NCBI RefSeq assembly: GCF_019243155.1
Contig: NZ_JAFAUS010000434.1
Coordinates: 1 to 45,696, forward strand
Length of the DNA: 45,696 bases
DNA from: Mycobacterium sp.
GTDB taxonomy: Bacteria > Actinomycetota > Actinomycetes > Mycobacteriales > Mycobacteriaceae
Direction: 5' to 3'
Shown here: positions 7,900-17,849 of the stretch, piece after piece
Position numbering within the stretch: position 1 is the stretch's first letter
Layout: each line of letters opens with the position of its first letter
Notes under the pieces: generated by a model
Told to the model about the DNA's origin: nothing
The model's input: only the letters and a program-made list of their open reading frames with translations
Database searches by the model: none
Position numbers and translations under genes: made by a program

Positions 7900-7924
7900 G
7901 TTACGCACGACAGCTGTTGGGTAT
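7900..7924 (+). promoter_or_regulatory. SigF-type promoter for the DUF4235 gene
   Basis: GTTA at 7900-7903 (one mismatch to GTTT), a 15-base spacer, then a perfect GGGTAT at 7919-7924, 56 bases before the ATG at 7980. The same spacer length is seen in the divergent promoter, which supports a shared sigma factor. Confidence 0.5.
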
Positions 7925-7979
7925 TGATTCCAACATCATGCTGGTACCGCGACTAAGCGGAACAAGAAAAGGTGTGGCG

Positions 7980-8255
7980 ATGAGCCCGACGTCCAAAGCT
8001 CTGTATTTGCCTTTGTCGGTGGCGACCAGTGTCACCGGCGGGATCGTGGCTGGCGCGATATTCAGCCAACTCTGGAAGCGGTTCAGCGATCAACAGCCCG
8101 CGCCGCCAGATCCCAAGGACCTCAGCAGTTCTACCCGTGCTGCCCTGATCGGAGCCGGGCTGCAAGGGCTGGTCTTCGGAGTTGTAAAGGCCGCGGTAGA
8201 CCGCGCTGGCGCCCGCGGTTATAAGGCCGTCACTCACGAGCCGCCACCGCGGTAG
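7980..8255 (+). CDS. DUF4235 family membrane protein
   Basis: 91 residues from the ATG at 7980, with the weak ribosome binding site AAAAGG upstream. Two hydrophobic segments: about residues 9-28 (YLPLSVATSVTGGIVAGAIF) and 52-70 (ALIGAGLQGLVFGVVKAAVD). The pattern LxxPLxxxxSVxGGxxAGAIFxQxWKR and the ending KAAVDRxGAxGY are characteristic of DUF4235 as I know it from actinobacteria. Function is unknown. It is divergent from the SRPBCC gene, and both have SigF-type promoters, so a role in stress or stationary phase is inferred. Confidence 0.85.
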   Translation: MSPTSKALYLPLSVATSVTGGIVAGAIFSQLWKRFSDQQPAPPDPKDLSSSTRAALIGAGLQGLVFGVVKAAVDRAGARGYKAVTHEPPPR

Positions 8256-8305
8256 CGGCTTGCAAGCGCGAGTCCGACCTGTAGAAGCGCCGCGGCATTG
8301 AAAGT

Positions 8306-9175
8306 CTAGGAATTCACGACGTCGAAGACGGCCGCCGCCGAGGTGACGGCCTTGTCCCCGTTGCCCTCGTCGTGCAGCAGCATGCGCACACCGACGCGCC
8401 CGCGTCCGCCCACGTGCGCGGTGCCCTCGACGCGGAAGGGACCCACCTTGCCCCGCGACATGAACATGACATGCCAGCTGACCACCTGCAGTTTGCGGGT
8501 TCCGGCGACCGCGGCCGCCAGGTCGATCGCCGCCGTCTCGAGGACGACGTGTTGGGGCCCGATGTGCAGCGCCGCGTCCGGCGAGGCGAGTTCGGTGCTC
8601 AGCTCCGGCAGAATCCAGTGTCCATCGCCACGCCGGGTGGCGCCGAAGGCCTTCCACAGTGGCGGCAGCTCCGGCGAGTCCTCGATCACGATTTCGGTGC
8701 CCGAAACATCCATCCGGCCAAGACCTTCCGGTGGCTTGCCGATGATCGCTCCCTGCCCCTCGTTGAAGGCGATCACCCGGTCCGGGTTGTCGGCGTCGAC
8801 GATCTTGCAGCGCCCGTACCCCATCGTGCGACCCTGGTGCATGACGCCCGACTCGACGATCTCAACCCTTTTGACGTCGTACCCGGGATCGACGATCTGC
8901 ACCGACGCGATGACCGGATTCGGCACGGCAACCATGTCGGTCTGGCAGCCCTCGGGCGAGGAAATCGCCAACGGCGCCACCATGATTCCGCCGGCTTCAT
9001 TGCGCATGTCACGGCGGATGATGACCGTGTCGTCGGCCTCCCCGAGGTCCATCGACGAGTGTTTGCGTCCGATGTAGCGATAGCTGAGCAGACCGGTCCA
9101 GCGCCGGAACAATTCGTCCCGATAGGCGTCGGAGTCTCCGGCCAACTCTCGGATGTCACGAAGTTGGTCGCCCAA
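8306..9175 (-). CDS. Double-hotdog thioesterase-like protein
   Basis: 289 residues from a TTG at 9175, chosen because GGAAGG lies about ten bases upstream. Two hotdog-type halves are suggested: an N-terminal one ending near the GQGAIIGKPPEGLGRMDV linker, and a C-terminal one with GPQHVVLETAAIDLAAAVAGT followed by strands carrying the MFMSRGKVGPFRVEG stretch. Such proteins hydrolyse or bind acyl-CoAs. I cannot identify catalytic residues with certainty. The gene follows an acyl-CoA dehydrogenase by 14 bases on the same strand, so joint action on one acyl-CoA pathway is likely. Confidence 0.75.
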   Translation of the reverse strand: MGDQLRDIRELAGDSDAYRDELFRRWTGLLSYRYIGRKHSSMDLGEADDTVIIRRDMRNEAGGIMVAPLAISSPEGCQTDMVAVPNPVIASVQIVDPGYDVKRVEIVESGVMHQGRTMGYGRCKIVDADNPDRVIAFNEGQGAIIGKPPEGLGRMDVSGTEIVIEDSPELPPLWKAFGATRRGDGHWILPELSTELASPDAALHIGPQHVVLETAAIDLAAAVAGTRKLQVVSWHVMFMSRGKVGPFRVEGTAHVGGRGRVGVRMLLHDEGNGDKAVTSAAAVFDVVNS

Positions 9176-9189
9176 TTTCGGCCGCCTTC

Positions 9190-10428
9190 CTAGACTCTGC
9201 CGTGCCTCACCTGGTTGAAGGGCACGCCGCGGTCGGCGGCGTACTCGCGCGGGAAGTTCAAGACCCGCTCGCCGATCACGTTGCGCGCCATCTCGGTTGT
9301 TCCGCCACCGATGCTCGCGATCTGCCGGCCCAGATACCGGACGCCGATATCGAGCAGCGCCGCGTCGTCGCCGACCGCGGCCGCCGGTCCCGTGACGGCC
9401 AGCGCCGTGTCTGTTTCGACGTCGTGCACCGCGGCCATGGACAGCCGGATGATCGAGCCCGCGGCGGGCGGCAAGGACCCGCTGGCCACGGCGTGGAAGA
9501 CATGCTCGCTGAGTTGGCCGTGCACCGCCCGGTGCACAAGGGCCCGGCCGACCATCTCCCTGGCCCGCTGCGAACCGGTCTGGTTCGTCTTCTCGACCAA
9601 GGACAGTAGATCAACCGAAATATCTTGGGCCTCAGTGATTCCCGGCCCGCTGGTGTACTCGGAGCCGTCACCCATGCTGCGGCGCTCGTGGTAGAGCTGG
9701 CGCGACGCGACTTCCCATCCTTTGCCCGGTTCACCGACGACGGCCTCGTCACCCACGTCGACGTCGTCGAAGAACTCCTCACAGAATTCGATGGAGCCGT
9801 TGACCTGCTGGATGCGGCCGACCGTGACGCCGGGATGTTTGAGCGGCACCAGGAACATGGTCAGGCCTTCGTGTTTCGGTGCGTTCCAGTCGGTTCGAGC
9901 CAGACACAGGCCGTAGTCGGCGGCGAATGCCCAGGTGCTCCACGTCTTGGCACCGTTGATGATCCAGCGTCCGTCTCGCCGGTCGGCGCGCGTGATGACA
10001 CCCGCAAGGTCCGATCCCCCGCTGGGCTCGGACAACAGTTGCACCAGCACCTCTTCGCCGCGCAGTGCGGCCCCGATGTGCGCTCGCTTCTGTTCGTCGG
10101 TGCCCATATCGAGGATCGTCGCGCAGCAGATGGCGAAGGACGGGACGTTGAGCAGCAGCGGCGTCTCATAGGCCAACGCCTCGGCGTCGAACGCCTTCTT
10201 GTATTCGTAGCCCAAGCCGAGCCCGCCGTATTTGCGCGGAAAGCAGATTCCCGCGAATCCGCCCTCGTACAGCCTCTTTTGCAGCTCGCGGGCACGGTGC
10301 CAGGATGGAATTTCGTCACGTTGCAGAGGCATCGCGTCGTCGGAATCCAACCGCGGCAGGTTTTCGGCCAACCAGGCTCTGGCCCGGCTGCGGAACTCCG
10401 CGACCGTCTCGGCGGGCTGCGCTGTCAC
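9190..10428 (-). CDS. Acyl-CoA dehydrogenase (FadE family)
   Basis: 412 residues from a GTG at 10428, the normal length for a FAD-dependent acyl-CoA dehydrogenase, which introduces a trans double bond next to the CoA thioester. Visible landmarks: the N-terminal helical domain (FRSRARAWLAENLP), the flavin-contact loop LLSEPSGGSDLAG near residues 132-144, the WIINGAKTWSTWA strand, and the C-terminal helical domain ending in GGGTTEMARNVIGERVLNFPRE. The acyl-CoA specificity cannot be read from the sequence. It heads an operon with the hotdog protein. Two tandem palindromes 68-100 bases upstream are candidate regulator sites. Confidence 0.93.
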   Translation of the reverse strand: MTAQPAETVAEFRSRARAWLAENLPRLDSDDAMPLQRDEIPSWHRARELQKRLYEGGFAGICFPRKYGGLGLGYEYKKAFDAEALAYETPLLLNVPSFAICCATILDMGTDEQKRAHIGAALRGEEVLVQLLSEPSGGSDLAGVITRADRRDGRWIINGAKTWSTWAFAADYGLCLARTDWNAPKHEGLTMFLVPLKHPGVTVGRIQQVNGSIEFCEEFFDDVDVGDEAVVGEPGKGWEVASRQLYHERRSMGDGSEYTSGPGITEAQDISVDLLSLVEKTNQTGSQRAREMVGRALVHRAVHGQLSEHVFHAVASGSLPPAAGSIIRLSMAAVHDVETDTALAVTGPAAAVGDDAALLDIGVRYLGRQIASIGGGTTEMARNVIGERVLNFPREYAADRGVPFNQVRHGRV

Positions 10429-10495
10429 CGGCGCCGAGTCCGTCGTGGCGTCATTGCCGGTGGCCTCCCATTTTCCAGCGTCGACCTCGTGCTGT

Positions 10496-10528
10496 GCGAC
10501 TGTACAGCACCGCTGAGCGACTGTACAG
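10496..10528. promoter_or_regulatory. Twin palindromes GCGACTGTACAG, 21-base period
   Basis: The 12-base word GCGACTGTACAG occurs at 10496-10507 and again at 10517-10528, exactly 21 bases (two helical turns) apart. Each copy contains the perfect palindrome CTGTACAG. They lie 68-100 bases upstream of the fadE start, in the only non-coding gap there. This arrangement suits cooperative binding of two dimers of a TetR-type repressor. Confidence 0.5.
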
Positions 10529-10532
10529 GCGG

Positions 10533-10904
10533 CTAGGAGGCGTTCAGCTGAACCGCGGCGCGGATGAGTGCCTTCAGCGCCTTCTCGTCGATCTTGTCGC
10601 CCTCATGGAAGTCGATCGCACGCCTGGTGTTGCCGTCGAGACTGGCGTTGAACAAGCCCGACGGATCGTCCAGCGAGGCGCCCTTGGCGAAGGTCATCTT
10701 GACGGCGGCCTTATAGGTCTCGCCGGTGCAGATCATGCCGTCGTGGTACCACACCGGCACGCCTCTCCACTTCCATTCCTCGACGACATCGGGGTCGGCA
10801 TCCTTGATGAGTTTTCTGATCCGGGCGAGCATCTCGCCGCGCCAATCCCCGAGTTCCTTGATTCGGGCGTCTATCTGTTGGGCGGGAGACATTTCCTTGG
10901 TCAT
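10533..10904 (-). CDS. DUF1801 (YdhG-like) family protein
   Basis: 123 residues from the ATG at 10904, with GAAGG just upstream. It has the family pattern: an N-terminal helix pair (QIDARIKELGDWRGEMLARIRKLIKDADPDVVEEWKWRGVPVWYHDGMICT), then strands with a Tyr-Lys-x-x-Val (TYKAAVKMTFAKGA), and a C-terminal helix (DEKALKALIRAAVQ). Bacterial relatives have been linked to iron handling (frataxin-like fold) but no function is established here. No metal-binding cluster is obvious. It is divergent from the SnoaL-like gene across 106 bases. Confidence 0.8.
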   Translation of the reverse strand: MTKEMSPAQQIDARIKELGDWRGEMLARIRKLIKDADPDVVEEWKWRGVPVWYHDGMICTGETYKAAVKMTFAKGASLDDPSGLFNASLDGNTRRAIDFHEGDKIDEKALKALIRAAVQLNAS

Positions 10905-11010
10905 GTTCGATACCTTCGGCGACGGCACTGGTGCGCGCAAGTGTTCGCGGCGCGAGACAACGACTGGCCTACACTTCCCGGGAGCGCCGATCGGAGGGAG
11001 TCCAGCCGCA

Positions 11011-11541
11011 ATGACAGAGGCCACGGACCAGTTAGCCGCAGACAGCGACGTCGCCGCGCTGCTCGCGATCGAGTCGATCAAACAGCTCAAAGCCCGGTAC
11101 TGCCGGTATCTCGACACCAAGGACTGGGATGCGTGGCGGACGATCTTCGCTGATGACTTCGTCAGCGACACCTCCGAAGCCGGCGGCAAGGTGATCGCCG
11201 GCGCCGACGACTTCGTCGCCTTCACCCGCAAAGCGCTCGGACGCCCGACGCAGGCCACCGCCCATCAGGTACACGCGCCCGAGATCGAGCTCACGTCGGC
11301 GACGACAGCGCGCGGGGTGTGGGCGCTGCAGGACGTCGTCCGCTTCGGGCCCGGGGTGAGCCTGGTCGGCTACGGCCACTACCACGAGACCTATGAGAGC
11401 ATCGCCGGGCAGTGGGTTATTAAGAGCTCCAAGCTGACTCGGCTACGAGAGGACATCGTCACCCCGATGATCTCGATCTACATCTCCAACCGAATCCGCC
11501 AAACGATCGGCAAGATCGCCGACCGACTGATGGCGCAGTGA
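11011..11541 (+). CDS. SnoaL-like/NTF2-fold protein
   Basis: 176 residues from the ATG at 11011, with GGAGGGAG upstream. The pattern IESIKQLKARYCRYLDTKDWDAWRTIFADDF is the classic start of the SnoaL_4/NTF2-like fold, a cone-shaped pocket used by ring hydroxylase small subunits, isomerases and dehydratases. The acid/base residues (Asp36 and the His in QATAHQVH) sit where such enzymes keep theirs. The last 25 residues form an extra helix (ISNRIRQTIGKIADRLM). It ends 7 bases before an NAD-dependent epimerase gene, so the two probably form an operon, which suggests a shared small-molecule pathway. Confidence 0.85.
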   Translation: MTEATDQLAADSDVAALLAIESIKQLKARYCRYLDTKDWDAWRTIFADDFVSDTSEAGGKVIAGADDFVAFTRKALGRPTQATAHQVHAPEIELTSATTARGVWALQDVVRFGPGVSLVGYGHYHETYESIAGQWVIKSSKLTRLREDIVTPMISIYISNRIRQTIGKIADRLMAQ

Positions 11542-11548
11542 CGCATCC

Positions 11549-12661
11549 ATGACTGTAAACACCGTCCTGGTCACGGGCGCGTTCGGACAAGTCGGAAAGC
11601 GCTGCGTACAGATCCTGCTCGAGCGGGGACGAACCGTCATCGCGACGGACCTGCGGACGGACAAAACCGTCGCGGTTGAGAAGGAACTGGCCGCCGGGCG
11701 TTATCCCGGGACTTTCATTTCGGCCTACGTCGACCTGCTCGACCCCGAGGCCGTGCAGGACCTTGTCGCGACCCATCGCCCCGAGGCGATCATCCACCTC
11801 GCCGCCGTCGTGTCACCGCTGTCGTACCGAAACCCCGGATTGGCCAGACGAGTCAATGTGGGTGGCACCGAAAATCTCCTGGCGGCGGCCTCGCAGATCG
11901 TCGATACGCTCCCCCACCCGCCGCTGTTCCTCATGGCGTCGAGCGCGGCGGTGTACGGGTCGCGAAATCCGCACCGCTACCCGGAGCGGATCACCCCCGA
12001 CACCCCGGTGAACCCCATCGATCAGTACGGCCAGGACAAAGTGCTGGCCGAGGCGGCCATCCGGGGCAGCGGCCTGCCGTACGCGCTCTACCGGCTCGCC
12101 GGTGTCATCTCCCCGGACACTCAGGCCGAGATCAGCAACGACTACCTGATCATCATGCGCTCGTTGCCGACAGACAACCGCATCCACACGGTGGACGCCC
12201 GCGACGTGGCGCTGGCATTCGCCAACGGCGTTGACCGGGAGGCGACCATCGCGGGCAAGGCTCTGCTCATCGGCGGCAACGAATCCTGCGTGCTACTGCA
12301 GCACGAACTCCAGGACGGCCTGATGATCGCCAACGGCCTAGGCCCGCTCGGCCCGTCCGCCACCCTGCCGGGCGACCCCAGCGACGACCGCGGTTGGAGT
12401 TTCACGGGCTGGTACGACACCGCCGAAGCGCAGGCGCTACTCGATTTCCAGGAGCACGACTGGTCTCAGACCCTGGCCTGGGTCGGTGAAGCACAGGGCC
12501 GCAGGCGCATCGTGTTGCGCGTGTTGGGACCGATACTGCGTCCCATCCTGCGCGCCGTCCTGATCGTGCAACAACGGCTCGAGGGACGCGGCCCATACGC
12601 CGACCCGTGGGCGCTGATCGAAAAGAAGTACGGCGGCGCGGCATTGGCCAGCGTCGACTAG
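11549..12661 (+). CDS. Extended SDR, NAD-dependent epimerase/dehydratase family
   Basis: 370 residues. The N-terminal Rossmann domain carries GAFGQVG (residues 10-16), Asp34 after the second strand (favouring NAD), and HLAAVVSP where extended SDRs bind the cofactor. The catalytic triad is probably the Ser pair in MASSAAVYG, and the Tyr-x-x-x-Lys of DQYGQDK. The C-terminal 50 residues (RRIVLRVLGPILRPILRAVLIVQQRLEG) form an amphipathic or membrane-associating extension not typical of sugar epimerases. Substrate unknown; a sterol or lipid substrate is possible. It overlaps the end of the convergent epimerase gene by four bases. Confidence 0.88.
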   Translation: MTVNTVLVTGAFGQVGKRCVQILLERGRTVIATDLRTDKTVAVEKELAAGRYPGTFISAYVDLLDPEAVQDLVATHRPEAIIHLAAVVSPLSYRNPGLARRVNVGGTENLLAAASQIVDTLPHPPLFLMASSAAVYGSRNPHRYPERITPDTPVNPIDQYGQDKVLAEAAIRGSGLPYALYRLAGVISPDTQAEISNDYLIIMRSLPTDNRIHTVDARDVALAFANGVDREATIAGKALLIGGNESCVLLQHELQDGLMIANGLGPLGPSATLPGDPSDDRGWSFTGWYDTAEAQALLDFQEHDWSQTLAWVGEAQGRRRIVLRVLGPILRPILRAVLIVQQRLEGRGPYADPWALIEKKYGGAALASVD

Positions 12662-13637
12662 CGCGACGCGAAGAAGACGGCGGCCTTTCGGATCGAGTCT
12701 TCAACGGGCTCGGGCCGCCACCCGAGTTCGCGTTCGGCTTTGCCGTGGTCCAGCGGTGACATCAGTTGCGCCATCCGCATTCCCGCGTAGGCAAAGGGCA
12801 AGTCGCGACCCAGCAGCCGCGCCATCACATCGTTGCCGCGCGCACCTGCGAGCAGAACCGACATCGGGATGCCGATGCGCGGTGCCCGCCTACCCACGGC
12901 GGTAGCCGCGATTTCGTGCAGCTCCCGGCCGCTCATGTACTTGTCGGAGATGATGTAGCGTTCCCCGTCGCGGCCGTGCTGAGCCGCGAGAAGCATTGCC
13001 TTGGCGGCGTCTTCGATGCCGACCACTTCGGATGAGTAGCCGAAATAAAACGGAAAGCGCCCTTTGGCGACGAGCGCGAGCAGGGAACCGTGCGGAGTCG
13101 GCGCCCAATCACCCGGCCCGTAGGTCGTGGATATGCACATCGCAACGGCGGGCAGGCCCTTGTCGCGCGCGTACGACAGCAGCAAATTCTCCCCGGCCAC
13201 CCGCGCCTCGATGTAGGGGCCACCCTGGTCCCAGTTGTGCGGATCGTCTTCGGTGACCACCTCGGTGTCGCTGATCGCCAAAGATCCTGCGGTGCTTGTG
13301 TATACGAACTTGTTCAGTTCGGCTTGCAGTGCCGCATCGAGAACGTGCCGCAGGCCCTCGACGTTTGTGCGGAACAGCGGCGCCGGGTCACGCAGCCACA
13401 TCCGGGCATCAACGACGCAGTAGTAGACGACGTCGCAGCCCGCCATCGCAACCTGCAAAGCCGCATCGTCGAACACGTCGCCATAACAGCGTTCCACCTC
13501 GAGGTCGTCGATCCCCGCGGTAGAACTGCTGTGGCGCAACATGACTCGCACGTCGGCGCCCGAAACGACGAGCTGCCGTGTGACATGTGATCCCAGGAAG
13601 CCGCTGGCACCGATCACCAGCTTCTTGCCCGCTCCGA

Positions 13638-13641
<4 letters not shown>
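12658..13641 (-). CDS. Extended SDR, NAD-dependent epimerase/dehydratase or dihydroflavonol reductase-like
   Basis: 327 residues from the GTG at 13641, which overlaps the stop of the aldo/keto reductase gene by four bases (GTGA). The Rossmann motif GASGFLG is at residues 11-17, followed by the VMLRHSS turn (Arg36 suggests NADP). The YTSTAGS segment supplies the Ser/Thr, and [10 protein letters not shown] stands at the usual Tyr-x-x-x-Lys position but has Arg instead of Lys (Tyr143, Arg147), a departure that may weaken or alter dehydrogenase chemistry. The sequence resembles the hopanoid-associated sugar epimerase and dihydroflavonol-4-reductase-like groups. It is coupled to the aldo/keto reductase, so the two probably reduce related carbonyls. 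Confidence 0.85.
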
Positions 13642-14609
<968 letters not shown>

Positions 14610-14677
14610 CGCCTGTCTCCTGTTTGGTCGGGGCGGTACCGTGGCGCTGTGTACCGCGTTGAGCTTTCCCCGATTTG

Positions 14678-16012
14678 ATGGACACCGCAAACACCACACG
14701 ACCTGCCCGAAATCTGGCGGTCGATTACTACCGAGTATCGGGTGTGGTGCTCATCGTGCTGGGGCACTGGTTGGCCGGATCGGTCACCTACCGCGATGGG
14801 CAGTTCGGGCGGCAGAACCCGCTCGTCGAGCTGCCCTGGACCCAGTGGCTGACGTGGCCGTTCCAGGCGGTTCCGACGTTCTTTCTGGTGGCCGGCTACG
14901 CCGGCGCGGTGTCCTGGACGCACCGGCGAGACACCGGCGGGGTCTCGCGCCAGGCCTGGCTGCAGCATCGGCTGGCCCGCGTGCTCGGTCCGACGGCGGT
15001 GTACGCCGTGCTGGTGTCGGTGGTGGTGGTTGTCCTGGGCGCCTGCGGGATCGCCGGTTCGGTGCTCGAGTACGCCGGGTGGGCCGTGGCCATGCATCTG
15101 TGGTTTTTGGCCGTATACCTGGTTGTGGTGTCGTTGACACCGATTGCGATTGCCGCACAACGGCGTTGGGGTCTCCTGGTGCCGGCGGCACTCGCCCTGG
15201 CAGTTGTGGCGATGGACGTCATCAGGCGCGTCGGACACGCGCAGTACGTCGACTGGGTGAGTTATCTATTGGCCTGGGGAGCCCTCTACCAACTTGGAAT
15301 CGCTTGGCGCGAAGGGTCGTTGGCGGGCCGTAGACCCGCGTTGCTGGCCGCCGTGTCCGCAGTACTGCTCGCGCTGTTGATCTGGCTGAAGGTCTATCCG
15401 ATCAGCATGATCGGCGTGCCCGGTCAGACGATCGACAACACGACGCCGCCCACAGTGGCACTGTTGGCGTTTGCGGGCGCACAAACCGGGATTGTCATGG
15501 CGCTCGAGCCCGCGCTCAACCGCGGGTTACGCGCCATCCGTGTCGAGCGGGTGCTGTCCATCGGCAACCAGAACATCATGGCCCTTTACCTGTGGCACAT
15601 GATCCCTGTCGTCATCGTCGCGATCGTCGGCTACCCCGCCGGTCTGCTGCCGCAACCCCCGGTGGGGACGGCCGCGTGGTGGCTGGCCCGGCTGGAATGG
15701 GTGGCCGTTCTTAACATTGTGACGGCCATCGAGATGGCGTTGTTGTGGTGGGGGCGGCGGGTTTTCGCGGCTCCCCTGCCGCTGGTCGGTATTCCACTCG
15801 CGCAGCGCTGGGGCGAACCGGTCATGCTGACCGGCGCCGCGATGGCGGCCTACGCGCTGTCCGCGCTAGCCGCCGAGGGCTTCGCCCCCGATGGCCGCTT
15901 TCCATGGTTGATCGCAGTGGTTTTCGCCGCCGGAGTGCTGCTGGTGGCGCTTCGCCCGAAGGCCCGGGCAGCAAGTCGCGATGCGAGTCCGCAGAGGTAC
16001 GAAACCGCCTAG
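14678..16012 (+). CDS. Acyltransferase family 3 membrane protein
   Basis: 444 residues from the ATG at 14678; a TTG directly before it is less likely. About ten membrane helices. The N-terminal [18 protein letters not shown] carries the Arg and His (GHW) typical of acyltransferase-3 enzymes, which move acyl groups onto sugars or lipids at the membrane. A second family landmark is the [13 protein letters not shown] segment. The C-terminal ARPKARAAS tail is cytoplasmic. The acceptor is unknown. It is convergent with the permease gene, overlapping by four bases. Confidence 0.87.
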   Translation: MDTANTTRPARNLAVDYYRVSGVVLIVLGHWLAGSVTYRDGQFGRQNPLVELPWTQWLTWPFQAVPTFFLVAGYAGAVSWTHRRDTGGVSRQAWLQHRLARVLGPTAVYAVLVSVVVVVLGACGIAGSVLEYAGWAVAMHLWFLAVYLVVVSLTPIAIAAQRRWGLLVPAALALAVVAMDVIRRVGHAQYVDWVSYLLAWGALYQLGIAWREGSLAGRRPALLAAVSAVLLALLIWLKVYPISMIGVPGQTIDNTTPPTVALLAFAGAQTGIVMALEPALNRGLRAIRVERVLSIGNQNIMALYLWHMIPVVIVAIVGYPAGLLPQPPVGTAAWWLARLEWVAVLNIVTAIEMALLWWGRRVFAAPLPLVGIPLAQRWGEPVMLTGAAMAAYALSALAAEGFAPDGRFPWLIAVVFAAGVLLVALRPKARAASRDASPQRYETA

Positions 16013-17673
16013 CCGTGTGCGGGAAGTACGTGGTCGGCCAGCTTGTCGGTGGACAGGCACAACGAGCAGACGTACGCGTTGTGGGTCTGGCACGCCAGCA
16101 CGTCGGGCCGCTCGTAGTCGTGATGGCAGACATGGCATTTCAATTGCGCGGCTGACGGATTGCCGTATTCGTCGTACAGGGGCAGGTCGATGCCGTCGTC
16201 GGTGCGCCGTAGGTAGTACCTGCCCTGCGTCGCGACGGCCAGGATCGGCGGCATCACCAGCGCAATTACGATCGCCACCAGAGGCGAGTAGGGCTTCAGT
16301 TCGGCACCGAGCCCGCCGAAGAAGGCGGCAATCGACAGCCCCGCCGCCAGCAGCATCGAGCCGAACCCGACGGGGTTGATCGCGTACAGCATTCCCCGGC
16401 GGAACTCCGGCTTCTCGGGCGACAACTTCAACAGGTATTTGTTGAAGACGATGTCCGAGGCCACGGACACCACCCACGCCATGCCGCAGTTCGCGTAGAA
16501 CGCGAGGATGGTGTTCAGGAAGTCGAACATGTCGGCTTCCATCAGGATCAACGCGATGGCGAGGTTGACCCCGAGGAAAACGACGCGCCCGGGGTAGCGC
16601 TTCGTGACGCGGGTGAACGAGTTGGTCCACGCGAGCGAGCCCGAGTATGCGTTGGTCACGTTGATCTTGATCTGGCTGAGCACCACCAAGACGACGGCCA
16701 GTGTCAGCGCCAGCCAGCCCGGCATGAAGTTGCGGTAGATCAACAAGAACTGGTGCACGGGCTGATCGGCGACCGGGGTGGACCCCGCAACACTGGATAT
16801 CAGGTACACGGCCAGGAACAGGCCGATGGCTTGCTTGATCGCCCCGAAGATGACCCAACCTGGCCCGGCCAGCAGCATCCAAGCCCACCAGCTGCGGACG
16901 TTCGCCGGCGTCCGCGGAGGCATGAATCGCAGATAGTCGATCTGTTCGGCGATCTGCGCGATCAACGACAGACAGACGCCGGCCGCCAACAGGCTGGAGC
17001 CGATGTTCACCCCGCCGTTCTTGGCCTGGCCCGCGTAGGCGAAGAACTGGCGAACCGAGTCGGGGTGGCTCACCACGAGATAGATGAACGGCAGGACCAT
17101 CAGGACCAACCACAGCGGGGTGGTCCAAAGTTGCAGCTGCGAAAGCACTTTCATGCCGTAGATCACCAGCGGGAAGATGATCAGCGTCGAGCAGGCGTAT
17201 CCGGCCCACAACGGCACGTGCAGCCCGAGTTTGAGGCCCTGCGCCATGATCGAGCCTTCGAGCGCGAAGAAGATGAACGTGAACGTCGCGAAGATGACGT
17301 TGGTGACCACCGAGCCGTAGTAGCCGAACCCGCTGCCGCGCGTGATCAAGTCCAGATCGATGTTGTAGCGCGCCGCGTAATAGGCCAACGGCAACCCGCT
17401 CAGAAAGATCACGGCGGCGAAGATGCCGATCCCGCACAGCGCATTGCCGGTGCCGTAGGAGATACCGATGTTGGCGCCGATCGCGAAGTCGGCGAGATAT
17501 GCGATGCCGCCCAGAGCCGAGATGCCGACTACCGCAGTGGACCATCGTCGATAGCTGCGCGGCGCGAAGCGCAGCGTGTAGTCCTCGAGCGTCTCCTTCG
17601 TGGCCGTCATGGTGTCCACGTCGACGGCGGCCGCCGATTGACTTTCGATTTCCCGCTCGGTTTCCTGCGTCAT
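16009..17673 (-). CDS. NCS1 (purine-cytosine permease-like) transporter with RING/B-box-like C-terminal tail
   Basis: 554 residues from the ATG at 17673. Twelve hydrophobic segments fill about residues 45-490, with NCS1 features such as the GxGFGYYGSVVTN loop and the helix-6 region SLIAQIAEQIDYLRF. NCS1 carriers import nucleobases, hydantoins or related compounds with Na+ or H+. The last 42 residues are unusual: Cys-x2-Cys-x11-Cys-x2-His-x4-Cys-x2-Cys-x8-His-x4-His, a spacing that could hold two zinc ions in a cross-brace as in B-box or RING fingers. This tail would face the cytoplasm and could bind protein or sense metal. It is divergent from the PNPOx-like gene. Confidence 0.87.
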   Translation of the reverse strand: MTQETEREIESQSAAAVDVDTMTATKETLEDYTLRFAPRSYRRWSTAVVGISALGGIAYLADFAIGANIGISYGTGNALCGIGIFAAVIFLSGLPLAYYAARYNIDLDLITRGSGFGYYGSVVTNVIFATFTFIFFALEGSIMAQGLKLGLHVPLWAGYACSTLIIFPLVIYGMKVLSQLQLWTTPLWLVLMVLPFIYLVVSHPDSVRQFFAYAGQAKNGGVNIGSSLLAAGVCLSLIAQIAEQIDYLRFMPPRTPANVRSWWAWMLLAGPGWVIFGAIKQAIGLFLAVYLISSVAGSTPVADQPVHQFLLIYRNFMPGWLALTLAVVLVVLSQIKINVTNAYSGSLAWTNSFTRVTKRYPGRVVFLGVNLAIALILMEADMFDFLNTILAFYANCGMAWVVSVASDIVFNKYLLKLSPEKPEFRRGMLYAINPVGFGSMLLAAGLSIAAFFGGLGAELKPYSPLVAIVIALVMPPILAVATQGRYYLRRTDDGIDLPLYDEYGNPSAAQLKCHVCHHDYERPDVLACQTHNAYVCSLCLSTDKLADHVLPAHG

Positions 17674-17849
17674 TTCGCCCCCCCAACGCACAGCTACCGG
17701 CAGACCATATCCGACGCGGGTTTCAAGTAAGTGACGTCGGATTCGTCTGCACGCCGCATGGTCCAACGACGAGACGGCCAGGAAGGTTTGCCGCGGCGGC
17801 GTTGTTGCAAACGTTGATTGTGCTGCCAGGAAGGACGTCTGAGACGGCC

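Noticed and set aside
15866..17686. 606-codon minus-strand frame covering the NCS1 permease gene.
   Set aside because: It is a shifted frame of the permease. The translation is Arg/Gly/His-rich without membrane helices, while the other frame gives a normal 12-helix transporter.
17674..17849. GGTTTC between the permease and PNPOx genes as part of a SigF promoter.
   Set aside because: At the right distance the sequence is GGATTC, not GGGTA, so the -10 fails.
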